Positions 54,804 to 63,974 of a DNA stretch of 64,000 nucleotides are shown in pieces. The translations under genes were made by a program, and so were the position numbers. The notes under the pieces were generated by a model. It saw only the letters and a program-made list of their open reading frames with translations, was not told the origin of the DNA and ran no database searches. The first letter of the stretch is position 1. Each line of letters begins with the position of its first letter. Origin of the DNA: JACKCR01 sp041390305 (lineage in GTDB: Bacteria; Eisenbacteria; RBG-16-71-46; CAIMUX01); the NCBI GenBank assembly GCA_041390305.1, contig JAWKQE010000011.1, forward strand, positions 1 to 64,000, read 5' to 3'.

Positions 54804-55730
54804 TTGGCTTCCCGAGGCGACAAGCGGGGTCTCCCCGCCCAACCCCGTGCCGTTTCCCCGAGGGTTCCTCGTCGGGGCGGCGCGCGCGCTACCCGGGACT
54901 CCGCACTTCCCTCCGCTGCTGATGCTCCACGGAGGGCGGAAGCGCCGCTCGGCGCCGAGTCACAGGTCGGCGCGATCCGACCGGAGTCCCAGCCTTCCGC
55001 GAGGCGGGACCGGCGCTCGCAATCGAGGGCGCAGGCGCCCGCCCGCCCCATTCCGTCCTCAGCCTCCCCATCAGCGGCGCCTCGGGCCTGGGAGGGTCGG
55101 ATCGAAATCACTCCGGACCGAACCGCCTATCAGCGCTTCGGGAAGCGGTTCGTGGACGTCCTCTTCTCTGGGCTCGCCCTGCTCGCGCTCTCTCCGCTGT
55201 TTCTCGCGATCGTCATCGCGATCAAACTCGAGGATGGCGGACCGATCCTGTACTGCTCGGAGCGCGTGGGTCGCGGAGGGCGCTGCTTCCGGTTCCTCAA
55301 GTTCCGATCGATGATCCCGTCGGCCGACTCGTGCCGGGACAGTCTCCAGAACCTCAACGAGGTCGATGGTCCGGTCTTCAAGATCGAGAACGATCCTCGG
55401 GTCACGAGAGTTGGGCGGATCCTCCGACGTACGAGCATGGATGAGCTGCCGCAGTTCTGGAACGTGTTCCGTGGCGACATGACCTGCGTCGGCCCCCGTC
55501 CTCCCATTCCGAGCGAAGTAGAGAACTACGAGCCCTGGCAGCTGGAGCGACTCTCCGTCCGACCGGGGATCACCTGCCTCTGGCAGATCAGCGGCCGCAG
55601 CCGCATCGGATTCGACGAGTGGATGCGTCTCGACATGGAGTACATCCATCACCACCGGACTCTGTCCAGCGACCTCAACATCCTGCTCCGGACCGTTCCG
55701 GCAGTGGTGTCCGGCGAAGGCGCGTACTGA
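54804..55730 (+). CDS. Initiating sugar-phosphate transferase (WcaJ/WbaP C-terminal type)
   Basis: 308 aa from TTG 54804, which has AGGCGG 7 nt upstream; an upstream start at 54657 is possible. The first 100 residues are Arg/Ala/Pro-rich and unlike any domain. Then one membrane helix (VDVLFSGLALLALSPLFLAI), ERVGRGGRCFRFLKFRSM, RVTRVGRILRRTSMDELPQF, NVFRGDMTCVGPRPPIPSEV and RPGITCLWQISGRSRIGFDE, the catalytic core that moves a sugar-phosphate to undecaprenyl phosphate. The multi-span N-terminal half of WcaJ/WbaP is absent, so this is a short PglC/WcaJ-like form. Starts polysaccharide assembly. Confidence 0.87.
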   Translation: MASRGDKRGLPAQPRAVSPRVPRRGGARATRDSALPSAADAPRRAEAPLGAESQVGAIRPESQPSARRDRRSQSRAQAPARPIPSSASPSAAPRAWEGRIEITPDRTAYQRFGKRFVDVLFSGLALLALSPLFLAIVIAIKLEDGGPILYCSERVGRGGRCFRFLKFRSMIPSADSCRDSLQNLNEVDGPVFKIENDPRVTRVGRILRRTSMDELPQFWNVFRGDMTCVGPRPPIPSEVENYEPWQLERLSVRPGITCLWQISGRSRIGFDEWMRLDMEYIHHHRTLSSDLNILLRTVPAVVSGEGAY

Positions 55731-57295
55731 TGGATCGACCTGAACGGCCCGCCTCTCCCTGGGCCGGCCGGTTCCTCCTGGGGCTCACCCTTCTTGCGGC
55801 TGGGCTCCGTTTCTACCACGCGGGGACTCAGTCTCTGTGGATCGACGAGATCGCAACGATCAAGTACACCGCGCCATTCGGACAGTACAGCTGGACTCTC
55901 TTCTTCTACAACCTACATGGCGCCCTCTACTCGGCCCTACTCCACGCCTGGTCGCATGTTTTCGGTACGAGTGAGTTCGGTCTCCGGAGCCTTTCCGCTT
56001 TCCTCGGGACGGTGACGGTCCCGCTGTTCTACTGGGCACTCCTGCCGTTGCGCCGTAGGGCCACTGCCCTCGTTGCGACCGCACTTCTCGCGGTCCATCC
56101 GTTCCACGTCTGGTACTCGCAGGAGCTGCGGGGATACGTACTCCTGCTCCTCTGCGTGGTCGTGTCGACGGGTTGCTTCCTCCGTGCCGTCGACGGCGGT
56201 CGTCGCTCGCTCCCACTGTATGCCGCCGCGAATCTCGCCGGGCTGCTCTCCAATCTCGCGCACGCGTTCACTCTGGTGGCGCACGGCTGGACACAGATCC
56301 TGCGCGGACGGCGGGGACGTACGCTTTGGCGCGGACTCGTGTTGTCATGGCTCGTCAGCTTCGTGCTCCTGGGGCCGTGGATCTACGTGTTCTGGGAAAA
56401 CCAGATCCAGCCGTCACGGGTGCTCGGGACGGAGAGCATCCCCACCGAGGAGCGGATTCGGGGAGAGTCGACAGCTCCTATCCTGGGCATTCCGTTCACC
56501 TACTACACCTTCTCCGTCGGCTACTCCTACGGGCCCAGCCTCAGGGAGCTGGCGGCGCTCAACCAGGGAATGGATCTCTCCCTGCTCCGGCCCCACGTCC
56601 CCGGAATCGCCTGGGCCGCGATTGCTTTCGGAATCGCGGCAGTGATCGGGTTCGTCCGACTCTGGCGTTCGGGCGTCCAGGGGCGAACCTGGGTTTGGTT
56701 GGCGGTCATTCCGGTGCTGCTCGTCTACGGCACTGCTGTACGGAACCTCAAGGTCTTCAATCCGCGGTACGCGGCAGCCGCGTTCCCGGCGTATCTGCTC
56801 GGAGTCTCGGAAGGCATCGTGGCGGTGGGCCGCCGCCGCTCGCTGCTCCTTGGGCTCGCGGTGTTCCTTCCGACAGGCGTCTCCCTCGCACAGCACTACA
56901 CGGATTCCGACTACGGCAAGGATCAGACACGGGAGGCGGTCGCGTATCTCAAGTCGGAGATGCGCCCCGGTGACCTGTTCTGCTATATCGGTGTCGAGAC
57001 TCCACTCCACTACTACTACTGGCGCGACATTCGGAACGAACCGAACGGTATCGAGCACATCGGAACCCACTTCTTCACTCCTTCGGACTGGCCGGGGCGG
57101 TTCGCGCGGATGGACAGCCTCCTCGCGGGGCACGACCGTGTCTTTCTGCTCTTCATGCGCGAGGCTTGGGACGATCCGGAGGGGCGATTCCGCGCCCATG
57201 TCGACGAGGCGTACGACGTCGAGGAGAAGGCCGTCTTCCGCGGTACCGAGGTGTGGAAGATCGCCGTTCCGTCTCATGAGGAGGTGGCACCATGA
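55730..57295 (+). CDS. GT39/PMT-like membrane glycosyltransferase
   Basis: 521 aa, about 10-12 membrane segments in the first 400 residues and a soluble tail. The GT-C acidic motif follows the first helix (GTQSLWIDEIATIKY), and LLAVHPFHVWYSQELRGYVL is typical of this superfamily. Such enzymes use polyprenyl-phosphate sugars to glycosylate glycans, lipids or proteins on the periplasmic side. ATG 55730 shares a base with the upstream stop; next gene overlaps by 4 nt. Confidence 0.85.
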   Translation: MDRPERPASPWAGRFLLGLTLLAAGLRFYHAGTQSLWIDEIATIKYTAPFGQYSWTLFFYNLHGALYSALLHAWSHVFGTSEFGLRSLSAFLGTVTVPLFYWALLPLRRRATALVATALLAVHPFHVWYSQELRGYVLLLLCVVVSTGCFLRAVDGGRRSLPLYAAANLAGLLSNLAHAFTLVAHGWTQILRGRRGRTLWRGLVLSWLVSFVLLGPWIYVFWENQIQPSRVLGTESIPTEERIRGESTAPILGIPFTYYTFSVGYSYGPSLRELAALNQGMDLSLLRPHVPGIAWAAIAFGIAAVIGFVRLWRSGVQGRTWVWLAVIPVLLVYGTAVRNLKVFNPRYAAAAFPAYLLGVSEGIVAVGRRRSLLLGLAVFLPTGVSLAQHYTDSDYGKDQTREAVAYLKSEMRPGDLFCYIGVETPLHYYYWRDIRNEPNGIEHIGTHFFTPSDWPGRFARMDSLLAGHDRVFLLFMREAWDDPEGRFRAHVDEAYDVEEKAVFRGTEVWKIAVPSHEEVAP

Positions 57296-58500
57296 CCAAC
57301 GCAGCCTCCTTCCGCCTCACGTTCTACTCGGACGCGCCGTACTACGGTGGCGCGGAGCGCTATCTCGTCACTCTGGCGCGACAGTACGCGCGACTCGCGG
57401 AGGGACCGTCCCTCGCGGCGATCGTGGAAGTGGAGGACTCTGCAGAGCGGCTGGCCTCGGAGTTCGAGGAAGCCGGTGTTTCCGTGACGCGGTTCCCCGG
57501 GCCGGGGTTCGGATGGTGGAAGCAGCTCCCGCAGCTCGTCGCCCTCTTCCGGTCCGTCCCCGGAGACGTGCTCCACGTCAATCTCCCAAGCAGCTACGAC
57601 GCGGGCGTGTCGTCGATCGCGTGGGCCGCGAAGCAGGCGGGATACCGGGCGGTCGTGTCGACCGAGCATCTGCCGATGGTCGAGCGGAAGTACAAGAAGT
57701 TCCCGGTCAAGTTCCTCTTCAGTCATTGGATCGATCGGGTCATCGCAATCGCCGAGGCGAACCGAGAGTTTCTCGTGCACCGGCATGGCGTCGACTCCGA
57801 TCGCGTAGTCGCACTTCCGAACGGAATCGAGGAGCCGGCTCCGCTGACCGCGCAGCAGATCGATCGTCTGCGCAGGGAGTGGGGAGCCAAAGATCGTGCC
57901 GTCGTCGGATGCGTCGGACGGATGACCGAACGGAAGGGGCAGCACCATCTCCTCGCCGCGGTCGCGCGCGTCGACGAGGCGCTCCGGCCGCTCGTCGTCC
58001 TCGTTGGCGAAGGCGAGGAAGAGGCTCGGCTCCGGGAGCTCGCGGGAGAGCTCGAGCTCGATGCGGTCTTCACCGGTCCTCGCTCCGACGCCGCTTCGCT
58101 GGCGCAGGCCTTTGACGTGTTCGCGCTCGTCTCGAGTATCGAAACGATGCCGCTCACGATCCTCGAGGCGATGGCCGGTGGCGTGCCGGTTCTGGCGACG
58201 TCGATCTTCGGCGTGCCGGAGCTCGTCCAGGACCGGGAGACGGGACGTCTCGTGCCTCCGGGGGATGTGGTGGAAACGGCGCGGGTGCTCGAGGAGATGT
58301 TGGCTTCGCCCGAGGCGCTGCAGGCGATGGGGCGCGCGGGGCGGCAACGATACGAGCAGTGCTTCACGGCATCGAGGATGGCGGAGCGCACGCTCGAGGT
58401 GTACCAGTCCGCGCTCGCGAGCGCGCCGCACACCGGTGGGAGTGGGCACGTGGGAAACGGAAGCCGGCGGACGTCGCCCGGCAATGAAACGGCAGCGTGA
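57292..58500 (+). CDS. Glycosyltransferase family 4 (first)
   Basis: 402 aa. GT-B fold: N-terminal SDAPYYGGAERYLVTLARQY, C-terminal VGCVGRMTERKGQHHLLAA, and the EX7E-type nucleotide-sugar motif in SSIETMPLTILEAMAGGVPV. Soluble or peripheral, adds one sugar to a lipid-linked repeat unit. Short Gly/Ser-rich C-terminus. Overlaps both neighbours slightly. Confidence 0.9.
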   Translation: MTNAASFRLTFYSDAPYYGGAERYLVTLARQYARLAEGPSLAAIVEVEDSAERLASEFEEAGVSVTRFPGPGFGWWKQLPQLVALFRSVPGDVLHVNLPSSYDAGVSSIAWAAKQAGYRAVVSTEHLPMVERKYKKFPVKFLFSHWIDRVIAIAEANREFLVHRHGVDSDRVVALPNGIEEPAPLTAQQIDRLRREWGAKDRAVVGCVGRMTERKGQHHLLAAVARVDEALRPLVVLVGEGEEEARLRELAGELELDAVFTGPRSDAASLAQAFDVFALVSSIETMPLTILEAMAGGVPVLATSIFGVPELVQDRETGRLVPPGDVVETARVLEEMLASPEALQAMGRAGRQRYEQCFTASRMAERTLEVYQSALASAPHTGGSGHVGNGSRRTSPGNETAA

Positions 58501-58517
58501 GGTTGGAAGCGAATTCG

Positions 58518-59739
58518 ATGCGGATCGTGCAGGTGAACAAGTACCACTATCTCAAGGGCGGCGCCGAACGTTACTACCTCGACGTTTCGGTCGCGCTGCG
58601 GGAGCGGGGGCACGATGTCTGTCATCTCGCCATGGCCCACGAGCGGAACGAGGCGCCGCAGTCCCTCGACCGGTTCGTCGAGGAGGTGGACTACCGCGGC
58701 CGGATGGGGTTCGCGCAGAAACTCCGCCAGTCGTCCCGGGTGATCTACAACCGGGAAGCGCTGGACCATGCCCGTGAGCTCGCGAGTTCCGGTGCGGCCG
58801 TCGCGCACATGCACAACATCTACCACCAGCTCTCTCCGTCCGTGATCGACGGGTTCGTCGATCAGGTGTGCCGGTGGTGCAGACGCTCCACGACTACAAG
58901 CTCGTCTGCCCGGCCTACCTCCTCATGACGGAGGGGCAGATCTGCGAGCGTTGTCGCGGGGGAAGTACTACGAGGCGGTGAAGCACCAGTGCCTTCTCAC
59001 GAGCCGCGCGGCGTCCGTCGTCGGCATGATCGAGGCCTACTACCATTCGATGAAAGGCACCTACGGGCGGATCTCGAAGTTCCTCTGCCCGAGCCGGTTC
59101 CTGCTCGAGAAGGTGGCGTCTTTCGGGATTCCGAGGGAGAAGCTGGTTCACCTGCCGTATCTCGTCCACGCCGATCGCTATCTGCCCGGTGGGGCGGAGC
59201 GGGAGAAGGCCTGCGTCTATGTCGGGCGGCTCTCGCGGGAAAAGGGGATCGCGACCCTGATCGAAGCGATGGCGAAGCTGCCCGATGACCGTCTGAAGCT
59301 CTGGATCCTGGGGGAGGGGCCCGTCCGGGGCGTCCTCGAGGCCCGAGCGCGTGAACTATGCCCTGGCCGCGTCCAGTTTCTCGGATTCCAGTCCGGCGAC
59401 GTGCTGCACGAGACGATTCGGCGGGCGGCCTTCGCCGTGGTACCTTCGGAGTGGTTCGAAAACCTGCCGTTCGCCGTCCTCGAACCGTTCGCGCTCGGGA
59501 CCCCGGTGGTCGGGGCGCGGATCGGGGGGATACCGGAAATGGTCGAAGACGGGTTTACGGGTCGTCTCCACGAGAGCGGGGACTCCGATTCGCTCCGGGA
59601 CGCCCTCCTTTGGATGTCCGGACCGGATGCCGATCTCGAAGCCATGGGGAAGAACGCCCGGCGACGCATCGAAGAGGAATACAACGTGGATCGACACCTC
59701 GAGCGCCTGCTCGCCCTCTACGCGGAGGTGACCGCGTGA
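58518..59739 (+). CDS. Glycosyltransferase family 4 (second), frameshifted
   Basis: About 407 aa. ATG 58518 gives the conserved start MRIVQVNKYHYLKGGAERYY; GTG 58497 overlapping the previous stop is an alternative. Near 58870 the frame changes, giving VVQTLHDYKLVCPAYLLMTE, then near 58955 (GGGGG tract) it changes again to KYYEAVKHQCLLTSRAASVV. The rest is clean: YVGRLSREKGIATLIEAM and SEWFENLPFAVLEPFALGTP (nucleotide-sugar Glu pair). The Cys pair in ICERC before the junction is common in this GT4 subgroup. Confidence 0.85.
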
Positions 59740-60911
59740 GAATTGCGATGATCGGGCAGAAGGGGATCCCAGCCACCTACGGCGGCATCGAGCGCCACGT
59801 CGAAGAGATCGCGACGCGTCTCGTCGAGCGGGGCCACGAGGTGGACGTCTATTCTCGCGTCCACTACTCACGCCACAGCGGCGAATTCCGCGGCGTCCAG
59901 ACGCACCGACTCCCCAGCGTCAACACGAAGCATCTCGATGCGATCACGCACTGTGCCTTCTCGACGATCGATGCGCTCGCGCGTCGGTACGACGTGGTTC
60001 ACTACCACGCGCTCGGTCCGGCGATCTTTGCGAGCCTGCCCCGTATCGGAGGGGCGAAGACGGTCGTTACCGTGCACGGGCTCGACTGGGAGCGCGGGAA
60101 GTGGGGGAAGTTCGCGACCTGGTTCCTCCGGTTCTGCGAACACCCGGCCATCCGCTTCCCGAACAAGACGATCGTCGTGTCGCAGACGCTGAAGGAGTAC
60201 TTCGACGAGAAGTTCGGCGTCGAGACGGTGATGATCCCGAACGGCGCGAACCCCGGAATCCACCGTCCGCCGAACAAGATCAAGCGGTTCGGTCTCGACA
60301 AGCACCGTTACATCCTCTTCGTCGGCCGTCTCGTGCCGGAGAAGGGATGTCACTATCTGCTCGAAGCGTTCAGTCGGCTCGACACGGATGCACATCTCGT
60401 CATGGCTGGCGGTTCGAGCTTCAGTGACGGGTATGTCGACTCGCTGATGCGGATCAAGGGCAACGACGACCGGATCCACATGCTCGGCTACGTCTACGGG
60501 GACCTTCTCGACGAGCTCTGGACGAACGCGTACATGGTCTCGCAGCCGTCGGTGCTGGAGGGGCTCTCGATCTCGCTCATCGAAGCGATCTCGCATGGGA
60601 AGTGCGTGCTCGTGAGCGACATTCCCGAGAACCTCGAAGTCGTGGCGGACTGTGCCGTGAGTCACAAGACGCGTGACGTCGACGACCTGGAGGCGAAGCT
60701 CCGCGAACTCCTCGAGGATCCTGCGCGCGTCGACAGTGTGGCGCAGGCCTGCAAACGGCACGCGGAGGCGCACTACTCCTGGAACCGGATCGTCGAGGCG
60801 ACGGAAGCCGTCTACCTCGACCTCTTCGCGGGCGACGCGAGGGGAGAGCCGGTGACGACCCGGAGAACCAACCCGAAGTTGACCTTGGTCAAGAACCGCC
60901 GCCTCGGCTGA
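59736..60911 (+). CDS. Glycosyltransferase family 4 (third)
   Basis: 391 aa, intact. RIAMIGQKGIPATYGGIERH is typical of the rhamnosyl-type GT4 group with a DUF1972-like N-terminus; C-terminal FVGRLVPEKGCHYLLEAFSR and QPSVLEGLSISLIEAISHGK carry the sugar-nucleotide Glu pair. GTG 59736 overlaps the previous stop. Last gene of the cluster on this strand; 19 nt separate its stop from the convergent Lrp gene end. Confidence 0.9.
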   Translation: MRIAMIGQKGIPATYGGIERHVEEIATRLVERGHEVDVYSRVHYSRHSGEFRGVQTHRLPSVNTKHLDAITHCAFSTIDALARRYDVVHYHALGPAIFASLPRIGGAKTVVTVHGLDWERGKWGKFATWFLRFCEHPAIRFPNKTIVVSQTLKEYFDEKFGVETVMIPNGANPGIHRPPNKIKRFGLDKHRYILFVGRLVPEKGCHYLLEAFSRLDTDAHLVMAGGSSFSDGYVDSLMRIKGNDDRIHMLGYVYGDLLDELWTNAYMVSQPSVLEGLSISLIEAISHGKCVLVSDIPENLEVVADCAVSHKTRDVDDLEAKLRELLEDPARVDSVAQACKRHAEAHYSWNRIVEATEAVYLDLFAGDARGEPVTTRRTNPKLTLVKNRRLG

Positions 60912-60930
60912 AATCCGCCTCCGGCGCGCC

Positions 60931-61419
60931 TCATCCTCCGACCGAAGGATCCAGCCCCACGTGGGGTAGGGAGCTCCGCCGCTCGCTGTAGAAGATGAGC
61001 GACGTTTCGATGTGTGCGACCTCTTCCCGTTGCGAGAAGGCGTCGAGGGCGAGGTCGCGGAGATGGGACGGATCCCGGAGGGCGACGTGGACGAGGAAGT
61101 CGTTCGCCCCGGCGACGTGGAAGAACCCGATCAGCTCGGGGAGAGCCCGCAGGTGGTCGAGGAACGCGTCGATCCGCGCCCGTGAGTGTCGGTCGAGCCG
61201 GATGGCGATGAGAGCCTCGAGGCCGATCCCGAGCGCCTGGTGGGATACTTCCGCGTGGAAGCCGCGGATGACCCCCCGCTCCTGGAGACGGCGGACCCGC
61301 TCGAGGCAGCTGGACGGCGCCAGCCCCACCTGCGACGCGAGCTCCTTGTTCGAGAGCCGTCCATCGTTCTGTAGGACGTCCAAGATCTGCACGTCGATTC
61401 GGTCCAGGTCGGATGTCAT
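60931..61419 (-). CDS. Lrp/AsnC-family transcriptional regulator
   Basis: 162 aa. N-terminal helix-turn-helix (DVQILDVLQNDGRLSNKELA, SQVGLAPSSCLERVRRLQER) and C-terminal RAM ligand-binding domain (ARIDAFLDHLRALPELIGFF, GANDFLVHVALRDPSHLRDL). The frame is open far upstream but ATG 61419 gives the family start. It faces the methionine-gamma-lyase-like gene across 120 nt, so it most likely controls it in response to an amino acid. Confidence 0.93.
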   Translation of the reverse strand: MTSDLDRIDVQILDVLQNDGRLSNKELASQVGLAPSSCLERVRRLQERGVIRGFHAEVSHQALGIGLEALIAIRLDRHSRARIDAFLDHLRALPELIGFFHVAGANDFLVHVALRDPSHLRDLALDAFSQREEVAHIETSLIFYSERRSSLPHVGLDPSVGG

Positions 61420-61539
61420 GGCTGTTCTCCGAAGTAAATTCGATGGATCTCTTCGAGACTGTATCCGATCCTGTCTATGTGGACGATGGTCTAATTGTGT
61501 TCGTCCGACACCGACGTTGACCGACGCAGGAGGTTCCCC

Positions 61540-62772
61540 ATGCGTTCCTTCGACCCGATCCAGGCCATGGCCCAGACCCGCCACGAGTTCGGTGAGCACG
61601 GAGGCGTGAACCCTTCCGTCGAACTCAGCACCACCTTCACGGTCATGCACGCCGAGACCATGCCCGGGATCTTCCAGGGGATGAAGGGGCCGGCGGAGGG
61701 GTGCTTCCTCTACGGCCGTCACTTCAACCCCACCGTGCATGTCCTCGGCCGTCTCCTCGCCGCCATGGAAGGAACGGAGGCGGCGTACTGCACCGCGAGT
61801 GGCCTCTCCGCGGTCGCGGCCGCCACGATCCAGTTGATGAAGACGGGTGACCACGCCGTCGTGGCGAACGCGATCTACGGCGGATCCTTCGCTCTCTTCC
61901 ACGACTTCCTGCCGGATCGAATGGGAATCGACGTGACGTTCGTCGACATCGACGACCTGGACGCGGTTCGGCGCGCGATCACTCCCAAGACGAAGATGGT
62001 CTATTGCGAGACGCTGTCGAACCCGACGCTGGTCGTTGCGGACATTCCGGCGCTCGCCGAGATCGCGCACGGAGTAGGCGCGAAGCTGGTCGTCGACAAT
62101 ACATTCGCTCCCACCGTGGTGACCCCGAAGGTCCACGGCGCGGACGTGGTGGTGCACAGCCTCACGAAGTACGTGAGCGGAGCGTCCGACATCATCGCGG
62201 GCGCGATCTGCGGCGACACCGAGTTCATCGGGTCGCTCATGGACCTCCATCACGGCGCGCTCATGCTCCTCGGGCCCACGATGGACCCGCGCATCGCGCA
62301 CGAGCTGGCTCTCCGGCTGCCGCACCTCGGCATCCGGATGCAGGAGCACGGCAGGCGGGCGCAGGTCTTCGCCGAGCGGCTCGAGGCACTCGGCCTTCCG
62401 GTCATCTACCCGGGGCTCTCGAACCATGCGAGTTACGAGCGGCTGCTCAAGATCGCAAACCCGGGTTACGGCCACGGCGGGATCCTCGGCCTCGACATGG
62501 GCAGTACCGAGCTGGCGTTCCGGTTCATGGACCTCCTCCAGGGCATGGGGTTCGGATTCGTCGCGGTGAGCCTCGGCTACTTCGACAGCCTCCTCTCGTG
62601 CTCCGCGAGCTCGACTTCGAGCGAGCTGGAGGAGGAGGACCTCGCTTCCGCCGGCATCTCTCCGGGCCTCGTCCGGATCTCGGTCGGATACACGGGCGAC
62701 CTGGAGGAGCGCTGGAACCAGCTCGAGAGCGCCCTCCGTACCATCGGAAAGACGGGCGCGCGGGCTTCGTAG
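61540..62772 (+). CDS. Methionine gamma-lyase / Cys-Met metabolism PLP enzyme
   Basis: 410 aa. PLP Lys in HSLTKYVSGASDIIAGAI; Tyr-Gly-Arg motif LYGRHFNPTVHVLGRLLAA; TASGLSAVAAATIQLMKTGD; LVVDNTFAPTVVTPKVHGAD; C-terminal SPGLVRISVGYTGDLEERWN. Cleaves or forms C-S bonds; methionine gamma-lyase is most likely from the divergent Lrp pairing, but cystathionine enzymes share the fold. ATG 61540 follows CAGGAGG (61526-61532). Confidence 0.85.
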   Translation: MRSFDPIQAMAQTRHEFGEHGGVNPSVELSTTFTVMHAETMPGIFQGMKGPAEGCFLYGRHFNPTVHVLGRLLAAMEGTEAAYCTASGLSAVAAATIQLMKTGDHAVVANAIYGGSFALFHDFLPDRMGIDVTFVDIDDLDAVRRAITPKTKMVYCETLSNPTLVVADIPALAEIAHGVGAKLVVDNTFAPTVVTPKVHGADVVVHSLTKYVSGASDIIAGAICGDTEFIGSLMDLHHGALMLLGPTMDPRIAHELALRLPHLGIRMQEHGRRAQVFAERLEALGLPVIYPGLSNHASYERLLKIANPGYGHGGILGLDMGSTELAFRFMDLLQGMGFGFVAVSLGYFDSLLSCSASSTSSELEEEDLASAGISPGLVRISVGYTGDLEERWNQLESALRTIGKTGARAS

Positions 62773-62851
62773 CCCCTCCACCCGGTCCCCGGGTTGGGTC
62801 GCGGCGTGAATCGCGGTTGCGGATGCCGCCGTCCGCCGGGAGAATCGGGCC

Positions 62852-63931
62852 ATGCACACGGACGTCGTCGTTCTCGCCGGGGGGCGTGGGGAGCGGTTCT
62901 GGCCGCTCAGCCGCAGGTCCCGCCCCAAGCAGGTTCTGCGCCTGCTCGATGACCAGAGCCTCCTCGAGGCGACGGTCACGCGTGCGCTCGACGGCGTTTC
63001 GGCGGAGCGGCTCTGGGCCATCGCGCCCCGGGACCTGAAGGACGTCCTCTCGCCGGAGGCTCCCGCGATCCGGCCCGACCGCTGGCTCTGGGAGACCGAG
63101 GGGCGGAACACCGGTCCGGCCGTGGCGGCCGCCGTCGCCGAAGTCCTCGCCGAGGTGGTGCGGGCGGGTGAGGAGGATCGCCGCATCCTCGTGCTGCCCG
63201 CCGACCACTGGATCCCCGACAGTGCGGCGTTCTGGCGAACGGTCCGGGCCGGGGAGCGAGTCGTCGACGACACGGGGAGGATCGTCACCTTCGGCATCCC
63301 CGTCACCCGCCCGGAAACCGGCTACGGCTACATCGAGCGTGGCGACCGGATCGACGTGACGGACGCGGACGCCTTCGTCGCGCGGCGCTTTCACGAGAAG
63401 CCGGACCGCGCAACGGCCGGGGCCTATCAGGCAGCCGGCAGCTTCTACTGGAACGCGGGGATCTTTCTCTTCTCCGCCCGGACGATGGCAGAGGAGCTGC
63501 GTCGGCACGCGACGGAACTCGCGGGTCCCTTCGACCAGTTGCTGCGGAACGCGGGGGAGGCGGCGCGGGCCGCGTTCTTCTCGGCCTGTCCGTCCGTCGC
63601 CATCGACCATGCGGTCATGGAACGGTCGGATCGAGTTGCCGTCGTCGTTGCGCAGTTCGGGTGGGACGATCTCGGCTCGTGGTCCTCGTGGTCGGATCTC
63701 GCCGGGGAGGACGGCTCGGGGAATCGAGTGCATGGAGATGCGGTGGTCGCCGACGCCGAGAACAACGTGGTCTTCTCGGAGGAGGGCGGCATCGTCGCGT
63801 TGATCGGCGTCCGCGATCTCGTCGTCGTTCGAACGGCCGACGCGACGCTCGTCTGCCCGCGGGACCGTGTGCAGGAGATCCGCGACCTGGTTCGGAAGGG
63901 ACGAACCGACGGGGATACGAGGTATTGGTGA
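62852..63931 (+). CDS. manC: Mannose-1-phosphate guanylyltransferase
   Basis: 359 aa. VVLAGGRGERFWPLSRRSRP followed by KQ is the nucleotide-binding signature; ETEGRNTGPAVAAAVAEV, LVLPADHWIPD, FHEKPDRATA and FYWNAGIFLF are family motifs; FGWDDLGSWSSW is typical of GDP-mannose pyrophosphorylases. Lacks the C-terminal isomerase domain, so it is the short form. Makes GDP-mannose, probably for the polysaccharide cluster upstream. Confidence 0.92.
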   Translation: MHTDVVVLAGGRGERFWPLSRRSRPKQVLRLLDDQSLLEATVTRALDGVSAERLWAIAPRDLKDVLSPEAPAIRPDRWLWETEGRNTGPAVAAAVAEVLAEVVRAGEEDRRILVLPADHWIPDSAAFWRTVRAGERVVDDTGRIVTFGIPVTRPETGYGYIERGDRIDVTDADAFVARRFHEKPDRATAGAYQAAGSFYWNAGIFLFSARTMAEELRRHATELAGPFDQLLRNAGEAARAAFFSACPSVAIDHAVMERSDRVAVVVAQFGWDDLGSWSSWSDLAGEDGSGNRVHGDAVVADAENNVVFSEEGGIVALIGVRDLVVVRTADATLVCPRDRVQEIRDLVRKGRTDGDTRYW

Positions 63932-63974
63932 CGGGGCAGGCGACGAGACACTCTACGGGGCTGGGGAGGATGGG

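Noticed and set aside
61420..63306. Upstream extension of the Lrp frame to 791 aa
   Set aside because: The extension is antisense to the methionine-gamma-lyase-like gene; ATG 61419 gives the standard Lrp start and length.
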